Origin: Ruegeria sp. HKCCSA071
GTDB lineage: Bacteria; Pseudomonadota; Alphaproteobacteria; Rhodobacterales; Rhodobacteraceae
DNA: 64,000 nucleotides
Reading direction: 5' to 3'
NCBI RefSeq assembly: GCF_017872555.1
Contig: NZ_JAEDOX010000013.1
Location: forward strand, 1 to 64,000
The stretch's first letter is position 1. Every line of letters starts with the position of its first letter. The position numbers and the translations under genes are program-made. The notes beneath the pieces are model-generated. The model worked only from the letters and a program-made list of their open reading frames with translations. It did not search any database and was not told where the DNA came from. Below are positions 35,490-44,966 of the stretch, piece after piece.

Positions 35490-36346
35490 GCACGGTCTTT
35501 GACGACCGCCCCTGCGCGTTGGGCGAAGGTCCGCTTTGGCACCCCGCTCTGCAACAGCTATTCTGGTTCGACATTCTCAACAAACGCCTGATGGCGCGCG
35601 AAGGCGTAAATCAGATAAGCTGGGAATTCGATGAACATGTCTCTGCGGCAGGCTGGGTGGATCGCGATACACTGCTTTTGGCGTCGGAAACGGGTCTTTG
35701 GCAGTTTAACTTGAAGTCCGGGCATCGAGCGCTGGTCACGCCGCTAGAGGCAGACAACCCAATCACCCGCTCGAATGACGGTCGCGCTGATCCTTGGGGC
35801 GGTTTCTGGATCGGTACGATGGGCAAACAGGCTGAAGCCGGGGCCGGATCAATTTATCGGTTCTGGAAAGGTACACTCAGATGTCTCGTGTCCGATGTGA
35901 CGATTTCCAATGCAATCTGTTTTCCCCCGGATCGATCCGTGGCCTATTTCTGTGACACGAAAACGAGGCAGGTCAGGCGCTGGAGCTTGAATGCAGAAAG
36001 CGGATGGCCCGAAGGAGAAAGCACGGTATTTCTGGACTTACGCAAAGAATGCCTGAACCCGGACGGTGCGGTGGTTGATGCCGACGGGAACATCTGGATC
36101 GCCCAATGGGGGATCGGACGTGTCGCGGCCTACACGCCCGAAGGTCAATTCCTAAAGGCCATTTCCTTCGACGCGTTACATACGTCCTGCCCGGCCTTTG
36201 GCGGCGACAGCTTAGGCACGCTGTTCTGCACCTCAGCGCGCCAAGGGTTGAGCAACGCGGATATTGAATCCCAACCCACCAACGGCATGACCTTTGCAAT
36301 GCCAAACGCGGGGCGAGGGCAGGCAGAACATAGGATCATATTATGA
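35486..36346 (+). CDS. SMP-30/gluconolactonase-family lactonase, probable galactonolactonase
   Basis: 286 residues of the six-bladed SMP-30 propeller family. Metal-ligand regions are visible: GEGP with Glu14, SNDGRADPWGGFW and NPDGAVVDADGNIW. It should hydrolyse the sugar lactone made by the dehydrogenase to the free acid for the dehydratase. It overlaps both neighbours by four bases, so it is part of the same operon. Confidence 0.91.
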   Translation: MSTVFDDRPCALGEGPLWHPALQQLFWFDILNKRLMAREGVNQISWEFDEHVSAAGWVDRDTLLLASETGLWQFNLKSGHRALVTPLEADNPITRSNDGRADPWGGFWIGTMGKQAEAGAGSIYRFWKGTLRCLVSDVTISNAICFPPDRSVAYFCDTKTRQVRRWSLNAESGWPEGESTVFLDLRKECLNPDGAVVDADGNIWIAQWGIGRVAAYTPEGQFLKAISFDALHTSCPAFGGDSLGTLFCTSARQGLSNADIESQPTNGMTFAMPNAGRGQAEHRIIL

Positions 36347-38259
36347 AGCCGGAATTTGGTGTGTGTTACTACCCTGAACACTGGCCCGAGGCGATGTGGG
36401 CGGAAGATGCCGCGCGCATGGTAGACACCGGCATCTTGTGGGTACGCATTGGAGAGTTCGCGTGGAACCGGCTGGAACCTCACCCCGGAACCCTGCAATT
36501 CGAATGGCTGGATCGCGCGGTTGAAACACTTGGCGCGGCAGGATTGAAAGTCGTGCTTGGTACACCAACAGCAACACCACCGCGTTGGATGCTGGACAAA
36601 CATCCGGGCATGCTGGCTGTGGATGCAAATGGAAACACGCGCAAATTCGGGTCACGGCGACATTACTGCTTTAGCCACCAGGGCTATGTCGACGAATGTG
36701 TCCGCATCGCACGGGTCTTAGGAGAGCGCTATGGTCATAACCCGAACGTGGCGGCATGGCAGATCGATAATGAGTATGGGTGTCACGACACAACCGTCAG
36801 CTACAGCACCCCGGCACTGAACGCATTCAGGCGCTGGCTGGCTGTTCAATACAGTTCCATAGAACTACTGAACAAGGCCTGGGGAAACGTGTTCTGGTCA
36901 ATGGAGTATCGCAACTTCGATGAGATTGACCTACCCAATCAAACTGTGACCGAACCGAACCCTGCTCATGTACTGGCATTCCGTCGGTTCAGTTCAGATC
37001 AGGTTGTGGCATTCAACAAAGCTCAGGTCGATGTATTGCGAACTTTGACCGATGCGCCGCTGTTGCATAACTATATGGGCCGTATTCTGGATTTCGACCA
37101 TTTCGAGGTTGGCGCGGATCTGGATATTGCGACTTGGGACAGCTATCCGATCGGATTTCTATCGGACCGATTGGAAGATGACGAAGCCCACAAGACCGCC
37201 TTTCTTCAGCAAGGCGATCCGGACATGCAGGCGTTTCACCATGATCTTTACCGGGCAGTGGGCCGTGGCCGATGGTGGGTGATGGAACAACAACCCGGTC
37301 CGGTGAATTGGGCGCCCTATAACCCGGCACCCTTGCCCGGAATGGTACGGTTGTGGTCGCTTGAAGCTGTCGCCCACGGAGCTGAGGTTGTGAGCTATTT
37401 TCGGTGGCGGCAAGCCCCCTTTGCACAGGAACAGATGCACGCGGGTTTGCTGACACCGGACAATCGCCCTGCCCCTGCCTTGCACGAGGCCCGTCAGACA
37501 GCGGGAGAGCTATCCACATTGGGCGAGGTGTATCAGGTCCAATCCAAGGTTGCGATACTGTTTGATTACCCCTCGGACTGGGCCTGGACATCGCTACCGC
37601 AAGGAGCAGGCTTTGACTATTTCCGGTTGGTCTTCTCAGCTTATCGTGCATTGCGCCGCGCGGGGTTGTCGATTGACTTCGTTTCGTCCGATGACCTGTC
37701 CGCGCATTATGCGCTGATCCTTGCCCCCGGACTGGCAACGATTGGCCCGGATTTGGAGCGTAGGTTAACGGACAACTCGGATCTGGCCATCCTCGGTCCG
37801 CGCAGCGGCGCAATTACTCGTGATTTCCAGATCCCCGTCGTCGGTCGACCTGGCCTGAACGGGTTGGATTGCAACGTGGACTTGGTCGAAACACTGCCCC
37901 CCGCAAACAACCGGCCTGTCCGGGGCGGCGGCGCGGCACAACATTGGATTGATCGCCTTTCAGGATCAGCCGAAGAAATTCTGAGTTTTGACGACGGAGC
38001 GCCTGCGCTTATGGCAGAGGACGGGCTCTGGTATCTTGCAGGCTTCCCAAACGAAATATTATGGGATCGCGTCATCGGTCTGGCTGCGGGAAAAACGGGA
38101 TTGAGCCCGAAGCCAATGCCGCCAGGACTGCGACTGCGTGAGACAGCCGATCACGTGTTCTTGATCAACTATAACGCTGAACCGGTGGTCTGGAACGGGT
38201 CGACCATTGGCGGTTGTGATGTGAAAATCCTGAAGCGCAATCTGCCCGGACAGATTTGA
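36343..38259 (+). CDS. Beta-galactosidase, glycoside hydrolase family 42 (first copy)
   Basis: 638 residues. The N-terminal TIM barrel has GVCYYPEHW (6-14), the acid/base Glu144 in WQIDNEYG and the nucleophile Glu315 in VMEQQPG. The trimerisation (A4-type) and beta domains follow. There is no signal peptide, so it acts in the cytoplasm on imported beta-galactosides. It is the last gene of the operon. A second GH42 lies at 42981-44966 on the other strand in a different regulon. It overlaps the lactonase gene by four bases. Confidence 0.95.
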   Translation: MKPEFGVCYYPEHWPEAMWAEDAARMVDTGILWVRIGEFAWNRLEPHPGTLQFEWLDRAVETLGAAGLKVVLGTPTATPPRWMLDKHPGMLAVDANGNTRKFGSRRHYCFSHQGYVDECVRIARVLGERYGHNPNVAAWQIDNEYGCHDTTVSYSTPALNAFRRWLAVQYSSIELLNKAWGNVFWSMEYRNFDEIDLPNQTVTEPNPAHVLAFRRFSSDQVVAFNKAQVDVLRTLTDAPLLHNYMGRILDFDHFEVGADLDIATWDSYPIGFLSDRLEDDEAHKTAFLQQGDPDMQAFHHDLYRAVGRGRWWVMEQQPGPVNWAPYNPAPLPGMVRLWSLEAVAHGAEVVSYFRWRQAPFAQEQMHAGLLTPDNRPAPALHEARQTAGELSTLGEVYQVQSKVAILFDYPSDWAWTSLPQGAGFDYFRLVFSAYRALRRAGLSIDFVSSDDLSAHYALILAPGLATIGPDLERRLTDNSDLAILGPRSGAITRDFQIPVVGRPGLNGLDCNVDLVETLPPANNRPVRGGGAAQHWIDRLSGSAEEILSFDDGAPALMAEDGLWYLAGFPNEILWDRVIGLAAGKTGLSPKPMPPGLRLRETADHVFLINYNAEPVVWNGSTIGGCDVKILKRNLPGQI

Positions 38260-38270
38260 ATCCTGTCCGG
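38246..38270. terminator. Hairpin at the end of the galactoside operon
   Basis: CCGGACAG (38246-38253) and CTGTCCGG (38263-38270) can form an eight-base-pair stem that spans the beta-galactosidase stop codon. It lies between convergent genes. No T run follows, so bidirectional termination is only possible. Confidence 0.4.
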
Positions 38271-38302
38271 ACAGTTGCGTTGGTTGCCGCTTAGCACACC
38301 GA

Positions 38303-39571
38303 TTAGTCGCTTTTCAGGCTGTTGGGGTCAAACACCCCTCCGAAACCACTGTTGTTGGACGGCTCACTCTCGGTTTCAGAAGCACCTTCGTTGCTTTCAT
38401 TCTCGCTTCCATCCAGCGAGTTCGGAGCGAAGACATTACCAAAACCGCTGTTGTTTGACGGCTTTGGCGCGGTTTGGGCATCACCCTGCCCGGCTTTTTC
38501 CGCCTCCTGCTGTTTGCGGCGTTCCTCACGCTGCTTGCGAAGTTCCTGAATGCGTTGTTCTGCTTCCAACTGTTTTTGCTCGCGAACATCGGCAATGCAT
38601 TGCGCCGGACTGTAGGTCGCCGCTGTGCCAATAACGGTGATCGTAACAACCGCAAATGCGACCAACAACACAGCGGCTATGTTACCGGTAAAGAAACTGG
38701 GTAGCTTGATCTTGCCAGCCAGTTCCTCGACCGTTGCGTTCTTACGCGCCGCGGCCACCAGTTCCTGACGTTTCAGCTTGGCTTCGTTCAGCAGAGCGAA
38801 GAAAACCGTCAGCGCAACGATGATGAATGCCAGCGCCGAGATCGCAGGCGTGATGCCGTAGCGAACCTTCTGAGCCAGCTCAATCGTCAGCGTCGGGTAT
38901 TCACCAAAGGTGAAAGTGGTGGTGTTGTAGTTCTCGAACGAGGCCAAGAATGCCAGCACCGCCGCCGAGGCAATCGCCGGGCGCATGAACGGCAGCAGGA
39001 TTTTGCGAAAAGCCTGAGCGTGGCTGGCCCCAAGGTCCAGTGCCGCCTCGGTCAGGGCGACATCATAACGCTGCAACCGCGCCACCAGCACCAGCATACA
39101 GTAACTGGCGATGAAGGTGGATTGGCCGATCACCGTCAGGAAAATACCGTTCGACAGAAAGCTGTCTGCACCCAGCCCCAGCATCCGGTTGATCCGGTCC
39201 CAGAAGACCAGCGTCGAGATACCAAGAACCACACCGGGGATCAGGATAGGAGCGATGATGACTGTATAGTAGGTCGCGCGAAGCTTCGGCCAGATCTGGG
39301 TCAGCATCAGCGCGCCTGCCAAACCCATCGCCACGGACAGGATCACTGTACCAATTCCGATGATCAGCGAGTTCTTGATGCCGTTCAGGATACGCTGATC
39401 CTGAAACAGTTCGCCAAACCATTGGAATGTCAGACATTCCCATGGGCTCATCCGGGGGAACCCGGACGAGTTGAACGCGGTGATCGACATGATCACAAGC
39501 GGGCCCAGCAGATACAGGAAGAAGATCGCCAGATAGACCCAGATGCTTATACGGAGGAAGGAATTGTTCAT
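38303..39571 (-). CDS. Polyamine-type ABC transporter permease (PotC-like) with C-terminal repeat extension
   Basis: 422 residues, against about 270 for the family. The permease core (about 1-280) has the EAA motif EAALDLGASHAQAFRKILLP. An additional transmembrane helix (about 310-335) then leads to a highly charged coiled coil (EQKQLEAEQRIQELRKQREE) and a low-complexity tail. The tail holds two near-copies of PSNNSGFGxVFxPNSL. The tail may regulate the transporter or bind a partner. ATG 39571 gives the normal permease start and overlaps the upstream permease stop. The open frame upstream lies inside that gene. Confidence 0.88.
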   Translation of the reverse strand: MNNSFLRISIWVYLAIFFLYLLGPLVIMSITAFNSSGFPRMSPWECLTFQWFGELFQDQRILNGIKNSLIIGIGTVILSVAMGLAGALMLTQIWPKLRATYYTVIIAPILIPGVVLGISTLVFWDRINRMLGLGADSFLSNGIFLTVIGQSTFIASYCMLVLVARLQRYDVALTEAALDLGASHAQAFRKILLPFMRPAIASAAVLAFLASFENYNTTTFTFGEYPTLTIELAQKVRYGITPAISALAFIIVALTVFFALLNEAKLKRQELVAAARKNATVEELAGKIKLPSFFTGNIAAVLLVAFAVVTITVIGTAATYSPAQCIADVREQKQLEAEQRIQELRKQREERRKQQEAEKAGQGDAQTAPKPSNNSGFGNVFAPNSLDGSENESNEGASETESEPSNNSGFGGVFDPNSLKSD

Positions 39572-40488
39572 TTCCCGATATCCCCCATGTTCACTTTGAA
39601 CAGGCGCATCATGGCCAGCACGAACAGAATACAAGTGACCAGCAGAACGATTGCGTAGGCGGCGCCCTGTGGCCAGTCGTTGTTGTCATTGAATTGCTGA
39701 TAGATCAGTTGGGTGAACCACAAACTGGACGGCCCGCCCAGAATTTGCGGCGCAGCCAACGCACCGGCGGACAACATGAAGACCATGGTACAGCCCGAGC
39801 TGATCCCCGGCTTGGCATAAGGAATGACCACACGCCAATGAATCCGCCACCAGGGCGCACCAAGGTCGCGTGCTGCTTCGATCTGGTTTTTGTCCAGACT
39901 TTCAATCACGTTATACATCGGGAAAATCATCAGCAGAATGTAGGCATATCCCAGGCCCGCATAGAGCGCGATGTCATTGCGAATGAAGTCGAACGGCGTA
40001 TCCCAGATGCCCAGCCCCGTGAACAATGTGTTCAACACGCCTGTTTCCCCAAAAATGATGCGCAGCGCAAAGGCGCGCAGGATCTCGTTGATCCAGTAAG
40101 GGATGATCAGCATGATCGCGAAGATACGAATATGGCTGCCTTCGGCCTGACCCAGGTAATAGGCAATCGGATAGCAAATGATCAGGTTGAAAACCGTCAC
40201 AAAAACCGCAGCCACGAGAGTTCGGAAAAACACCCTCAGATCAACAGTGTTGTAGTCCTGACTGCCGCCTTCGGGGCCATAGATCAGATACTTGTAGTTC
40301 TCCAGCGTATATACGTCTTTGGGGCCGCCGATCTCTGGCGGCGGCAGGTTCGGACGGAAAGAGAAGTCCAACATCGACAGCTGCGGAAGGATGATCAGGC
40401 CGATGGTCCAGAACATAACCAGACCCAGGATTGCCACTCCCATGCCGGTGCCGTTGCGATTGAAGAAGTCTTTCAGAAACTGGGGCAT
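39568..40488 (-). CDS. Polyamine-type ABC transporter permease (PotB-like)
   Basis: 306 residues with about six transmembrane helices and a large periplasmic loop after the first. The EAA motif reads EAARDLGAPWWRIHWRVVIPYAKP. It heterodimerises with the following permease. It lies 12 bases after the ATPase gene and overlaps the next start by four bases. Confidence 0.92.
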   Translation of the reverse strand: MPQFLKDFFNRNGTGMGVAILGLVMFWTIGLIILPQLSMLDFSFRPNLPPPEIGGPKDVYTLENYKYLIYGPEGGSQDYNTVDLRVFFRTLVAAVFVTVFNLIICYPIAYYLGQAEGSHIRIFAIMLIIPYWINEILRAFALRIIFGETGVLNTLFTGLGIWDTPFDFIRNDIALYAGLGYAYILLMIFPMYNVIESLDKNQIEAARDLGAPWWRIHWRVVIPYAKPGISSGCTMVFMLSAGALAAPQILGGPSSLWFTQLIYQQFNDNNDWPQGAAYAIVLLVTCILFVLAMMRLFKVNMGDIGK

Positions 40489-40500
40489 GAGTTACTCCCC

Positions 40501-41613
40501 TTATTCTGCAGCCAGTTCACCCGCAGGAACGATGACGGCGTTATCCGTCTTGTATTCCAACGTGATGTTCTGTCCGGTGTGGTCCTCGAAGGATTGTCCA
40601 TGGTTCGGGATCGACACTTTGATCTCTTTTCCGCCTTCACCTTCGGTAAAGATGTTGAAGACGTTGCCTTCGAATTCTTCGTGGTTGACGCGCGCGGTAA
40701 CAAAATGGTCACCCGAAGCCGCCTTGGGCGCAATGGCGAAGGCTTCGGGGCGAATGAACATCATCGCACTATCGCCTTCTTTCATCTTGCCTTGGTTGGC
40801 GGTCGATATCCGTGCAACCAGATCGCCCGAGCGGTTGGTCGAGATCAGCGCTTCGGTACCCATGACCTGCTTTATCTTGCCACGGAAAACGTTGTTTTCG
40901 CCGACAAATGAGGCTGCGAAAGCCGTGTTGGGATCGTTGTAGATGGTTTTGCCATCGGCAATCTGGTCAATCACACCTGCGCGCATGACAGCAATATTAT
41001 CTGACATGGTCAGCGCCTCGCCCTGGTCGTGCGTGATGTAGATAAAAGTAATTCCCACACGCTGCTGTATCTCACGCAGTTCCGTTCGCATGTGCTGGCG
41101 CAATTTGAGGTCAAGTGCTGATAGAGGTTCATCAAGAAGCAATACGTGCGGCTCGGCGCAAAGGGCGCGAGCGATGGCCACTCGCTGACGCTGACCCCCA
41201 GATAATTCGCTGGGAAGTTTGTCGCCTTGCCCCGGCAGCGCGATCATGTCCAAAAGCTCATCAGCACGCTTGCGTCGTTCGGCGCTGCTGGCACCTTTGA
41301 TTTCCATCGAGAACGTGATGTTCTCCCAGACCTTCATCAAGGGAAACAACGCTAGGTTTTGAAAGATCAGAGCAGTGGGGCGCTTGTTGGGCCCGATGCC
41401 CCGCATGTTCTTTCCGCCGATCAGAACATTGCCTTCGCTAGGCTCGAGAAAGCCGGAAACAGCCCTTAAGATCGTTGTTTTTCCGCAACCCGAGGGCCCG
41501 AGGAACGAAAAGAAATCGCCCCCGTTTATATTGACGTTTGCATCGCGCACGGCGACGAAGTCACCGAAACGGATCCACAGGTTTTCCAGATCGACTCCGA
41601 CCCCTGCACTCAT
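40501..41613 (-). CDS. Polyamine-type ABC transporter ATP-binding protein (PotA-like)
   Basis: 370 residues. Walker A GPSGCGKTT (39-47), signature LSGGQ (137-141) and LLLDEP are intact, followed by a TOBE-type C-terminal domain (FIRPEAF). It powers uptake through the PotB/PotC-like pair. ATG 41613 is chosen because AAGGAGAT lies just upstream. The frame is open to 41655, but without family similarity. Confidence 0.93.
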   Translation of the reverse strand: MSAGVGVDLENLWIRFGDFVAVRDANVNINGGDFFSFLGPSGCGKTTILRAVSGFLEPSEGNVLIGGKNMRGIGPNKRPTALIFQNLALFPLMKVWENITFSMEIKGASSAERRKRADELLDMIALPGQGDKLPSELSGGQRQRVAIARALCAEPHVLLLDEPLSALDLKLRQHMRTELREIQQRVGITFIYITHDQGEALTMSDNIAVMRAGVIDQIADGKTIYNDPNTAFAASFVGENNVFRGKIKQVMGTEALISTNRSGDLVARISTANQGKMKEGDSAMMFIRPEAFAIAPKAASGDHFVTARVNHEEFEGNVFNIFTEGEGGKEIKVSIPNHGQSFEDHTGQNITLEYKTDNAVIVPAGELAAE

Positions 41614-41690
41614 TTTTGGTATCTCCTTGAGGTGCGCGCTATCACCACACCACATAGCTTTCCGTTACGCCGGAGCGGCGCACAGATTGT

Positions 41691-41715
41691 TGCCCCTCGC
41701 AGGTCGCGAGGGGCA
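41691..41715 (-). repeat. Intercistronic hairpin between binding-protein and ATPase genes
   Basis: TGCCCCTCGC (41691-41700) and GCGAGGGGCA (41706-41715) form a perfect ten-base-pair stem with a five-base loop, 15 bases after the binding-protein stop. No T run follows on the reverse strand. It likely protects or partially terminates the transcript. Confidence 0.75.
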
Positions 41716-41729
41716 TGGATTCAGATCGC

Positions 41730-42854
41730 TTATGCGCTCTTGAACTTGTTGACGAACTCGGTCCGCGTTTCAGCATACCACGGTGCTTCGGCCGGCCAGG
41801 GGTTGAGGTTGGCCAGCGAGTCGCCCGGATAGGCCTCGGCAAAGTTCTTCTTATAGGTGTCGCCTGAATACTGGTCAGCCCCCAGAACAGGAGAGTTGTA
41901 CCCGTGGCTGTCGATGGCAACACCGGCAGGTTTGGCCTGATAGGCGAAGTCGATGAAGGCATAGATCTGGTCGATATTCGCCGCACCAGATGGAATCGAC
42001 ATCCCGTCAACCCATGCCATCGCCCCTTCGATGGGAGCCTGATAATGCACCGGTTCACCAGCCGATTTCAGTGCAAGTGGCGGGCCGTCCCAGGTCTGAC
42101 CGACAACAACACCTTCATTCAGAAGACCGTTTTTCTGCGTGTCGGCATCGTTCCAGATCAGCTTGATGCGATCCTTACGTGCAATGCACCAGTCGGTGAT
42201 CTGACCCCAGACCTTGCGCATGGTTTCTTCATCGCCATATGCGGCCCAGACCGAACCCGGTTCCATCTCGCCGGAACGCTCCATGTAGAGACCTGCACCC
42301 AGCATCATCGAATGCGCGCGGCCCATGGTCTTGCCTGCGTTTTCTTCTGACCAGACGTCGCCATAGGATGGCGCGTCCCCAGCCGGCAGCCACAAGTCGG
42401 TGCGGTATGCAATACCTTCGGTGCCCCAGATATGCGGCAACCAGTGGACCCCGGCGCCGCCAAAGTTCCAAGCATCCGTACCGATTTTAGCCATGGCTGG
42501 GTTCACCAGGTCGACCGGAACCTTGTTCATGTCAAAGGGTTGTAACAGCTCCAGCGGCTCCCATTGCAACGAGCGGTTGTTGGTCGGTGAGACGATGTCA
42601 AAGCCCTGACCTTTGGTCGCCTTCATCTTGTTGATGATTTCTTCGTTTGAGCCGATCCCGGTGTAGTTCACCTTGATGCCGGTAAGGGTCTCAAACTCTT
42701 CGATAAAGCTGGGCGGCAGGTAATCCGACCACATCAGGATGTTGATTTCACCGGACGACGCCAGAGCGCTCTTGCTGTAAAGAGGCGCGGCAAGTGCCGC
42801 GGCACCCGCTCCTTTCAAAACAGTGCGTCTGGAAAGTGATGACTTGGTAACCAT
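41730..42854 (-). CDS. Polyamine-type ABC transporter substrate-binding protein (PotD-like), Tat-exported
   Basis: 374 residues. The N-terminus SRRTVLKGAGAAALAAP carries a twin-arginine signal. The mature part begins near EINILMWSDYLPPSFI, typical of the PotD/PotF family, with the segment FDIVSPTNNRSLQW near the ligand site. It probably binds a polyamine or a similar cationic compound, but the ligand cannot be read from the sequence. It is the first gene of the operon on the reverse strand. Confidence 0.9.
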   Translation of the reverse strand: MVTKSSLSRRTVLKGAGAAALAAPLYSKSALASSGEINILMWSDYLPPSFIEEFETLTGIKVNYTGIGSNEEIINKMKATKGQGFDIVSPTNNRSLQWEPLELLQPFDMNKVPVDLVNPAMAKIGTDAWNFGGAGVHWLPHIWGTEGIAYRTDLWLPAGDAPSYGDVWSEENAGKTMGRAHSMMLGAGLYMERSGEMEPGSVWAAYGDEETMRKVWGQITDWCIARKDRIKLIWNDADTQKNGLLNEGVVVGQTWDGPPLALKSAGEPVHYQAPIEGAMAWVDGMSIPSGAANIDQIYAFIDFAYQAKPAGVAIDSHGYNSPVLGADQYSGDTYKKNFAEAYPGDSLANLNPWPAEAPWYAETRTEFVNKFKSA

Positions 42855-42980
42855 TAGTGTTCTCCCGTTGTTGGACTCGATTTTTTTTGTTTTCTATTCA
42901 TAGGACTTTCTGCGCCCATCCGTCAGTCCAAAAGTGACAGTTTTCGAAATTCTTATGTCCAGTTTCACGATTTGACACGT

Positions 42981-44966
42981 CTAAGCTGAATTATGAGGCG
43001 CCGCATTCTCCCGCCAAACGGTAACGTCCCTTGGATTGACCGGATCTGAACCAAGCAGAATTTGACGTGCACGACCAACAGGCAAAGGCTTTGAAACGTC
43101 ACTGAAGTTGAACGCGTAATAGGTCGAGCCGCGTTGGGTTATGCGTATATCGGGGTCGCAAGGCGTTGCATTTATCCCAGCCCAGTTCAGTACCTCACCG
43201 ACAATCGCCTGCAAAAGCTCATTTCGCGGAACCATTGCCAGATAGGTCGTGCGGTCAGAACGGATGACCGCTGGGCTGGCATCACAATAAGCGCTCTTGA
43301 AGCGGGCCAATACGTGCTCATTGGTCTCGATGATTTCACGCCAGCCTGTGAATTCAAATTGCTGTCCATCGTGAAGAACCACAGCCTCCTGCGCAAGTGA
43401 AGGGAGTGATTCGACGCGCGTGACACGGATACCTGTTAACTTTGCCAATTCGCCCGGAGCCAGATTGGACGGAGTGTTCATCCCGGATGTCTTGCTGCCG
43501 GAACGGGCACCAATCAGTATCTTGGCTCCCGAAGCGTCAAGCTTGTCTGCAAGGTCAGCCGTCACGATCATGCTTTGCGGTAGTACGATGAGGGCGTAGT
43601 CGCTCAGCTCATCTTCAGGGCCAACAAAATCAAGATCGACCCCAAAACCACGAATAGCAGTGTACCACTCGCGAAAAATCTGGGCATTGGGGAAATCCCT
43701 GTCATGCGGCAGGATATCCGCCGCCCAGATAGAGGTATAATCCAGCAGCATTGCAACCCGCGCTTTTGCCCGCCTCTCGGGTGGCAAAATGGCGCGGTCC
43801 TTTACGATCTCAGCCAATTCAATTGCGGCCTGATCCAGGCTACCATCTGACCGTAATATCGCTGTATGGTATTGTTCTTGAGCAGATTTTGCCTGTCGCC
43901 AGCGAAAAAACATCACGGCTTGCGCGCCATGTGCATAGGCCGCCCAGGTCCAAAGCCGAACCATCCCCTCTGCCGGAGACGGATTCTTATCGGCCCAATC
44001 TACCGGGCCCGGCTGCTGTTCCAGCACCCACATCCGACCGCGCCCCTGACTGCGATACAAATCACAATGAAATCCCTGATAATCCGGTGCGCCGGTGCGC
44101 AGATAACGGCGCTTTTCTTCATCCGAAAGGGAAGAGCCCAATAGGTTCCCCAGCGGGTAACTGTCGAACCCGACAATATCCAGATCAGCAGCCACGACGT
44201 GGTGATCGAACTCGAAACTGCCTGCCATAAAGTTATGGGTGATATCCCGGCCCGGCGCATATTTGCGCAGAACATCCACCTGCGTTTTGTTGAACAGCCG
44301 AACCCGCTCTGAAGAATAGCGCGCGAAATCCAGCGCGTGGGCTGGATTGGGCATGGCGACCAGCCCGTTGGGCAGTTCGATCTGACCAAACCGTGAGTAA
44401 AGCGACCCCCAGAAAACGGTTCCCCACGCGTCGTTCAATACGTCGATTGCACCATATCGTTCCTCCAACCAGTTCTGAAAACCAGTCCGCGCGGCATCGG
44501 AATAGCTGAGAACTGTATCGTGGTCGTTATACTCATTGTCGATCTGCCACGCTTGTACATACGAATTCTGACCATATCTGCGAGCGTATTCGGTTGCGAT
44601 CCTTTGCGCCTCGGTCAGATAAACCTCACTGGAAAAACAATAATGCCTGCGCGAACCGAACCCTCTGACCCGACCATCCGGCCCTACAGGCAGGATTTCG
44701 GGGTACTCATCGATCAACCATTTTGGGGGGGCGGCTGTTGGGCTGGACATCATGACCCGCAGACCGGCTTGCCCCAAAATCTCAATCACCTCATCCAGCC
44801 AGCCCCAGTGGAACTGACCGCGCGCGGGTTCGATCAGGCCCCAGGTGAATTCAGCAATCCGCACCCAATCCAACCCCATATCTGCCATTCGGGCGGCATC
44901 GTCTCGCCATTGCAAAGGGTCCCACTGTTCGGGGTAGTAACAAACCCCAAGTTCCAGCGCGCTCAT
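42981..44966 (-). CDS. Beta-galactosidase, glycoside hydrolase family 42 (second copy)
   Basis: 661 residues. GVCYYPEQW (7-15), the acid/base Glu in WQIDNEYN and the nucleophile Glu in VLEQQPG are present. It is homologous to the enzyme at 36343 but clearly divergent. There is no signal peptide. Its ATG overlaps the stop of the amino-acid-type permease, and it is the last gene of a LacI-controlled operon. The substrate may be a glycosylated small molecule brought in by that transporter. ATG 44966 is preferred over 44999, which lies inside the permease gene. Confidence 0.93.
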   Translation of the reverse strand: MSALELGVCYYPEQWDPLQWRDDAARMADMGLDWVRIAEFTWGLIEPARGQFHWGWLDEVIEILGQAGLRVMMSSPTAAPPKWLIDEYPEILPVGPDGRVRGFGSRRHYCFSSEVYLTEAQRIATEYARRYGQNSYVQAWQIDNEYNDHDTVLSYSDAARTGFQNWLEERYGAIDVLNDAWGTVFWGSLYSRFGQIELPNGLVAMPNPAHALDFARYSSERVRLFNKTQVDVLRKYAPGRDITHNFMAGSFEFDHHVVAADLDIVGFDSYPLGNLLGSSLSDEEKRRYLRTGAPDYQGFHCDLYRSQGRGRMWVLEQQPGPVDWADKNPSPAEGMVRLWTWAAYAHGAQAVMFFRWRQAKSAQEQYHTAILRSDGSLDQAAIELAEIVKDRAILPPERRAKARVAMLLDYTSIWAADILPHDRDFPNAQIFREWYTAIRGFGVDLDFVGPEDELSDYALIVLPQSMIVTADLADKLDASGAKILIGARSGSKTSGMNTPSNLAPGELAKLTGIRVTRVESLPSLAQEAVVLHDGQQFEFTGWREIIETNEHVLARFKSAYCDASPAVIRSDRTTYLAMVPRNELLQAIVGEVLNWAGINATPCDPDIRITQRGSTYYAFNFSDVSKPLPVGRARQILLGSDPVNPRDVTVWRENAAPHNSA

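Noticed and set aside
39694-40911. Forward-strand frame of about 400 codons opposite the PotB-like and PotA-like genes
   Set aside because: Antisense shadow of well-supported transporter genes; the protein is His/Gln/Arg-rich without any recognisable domain.
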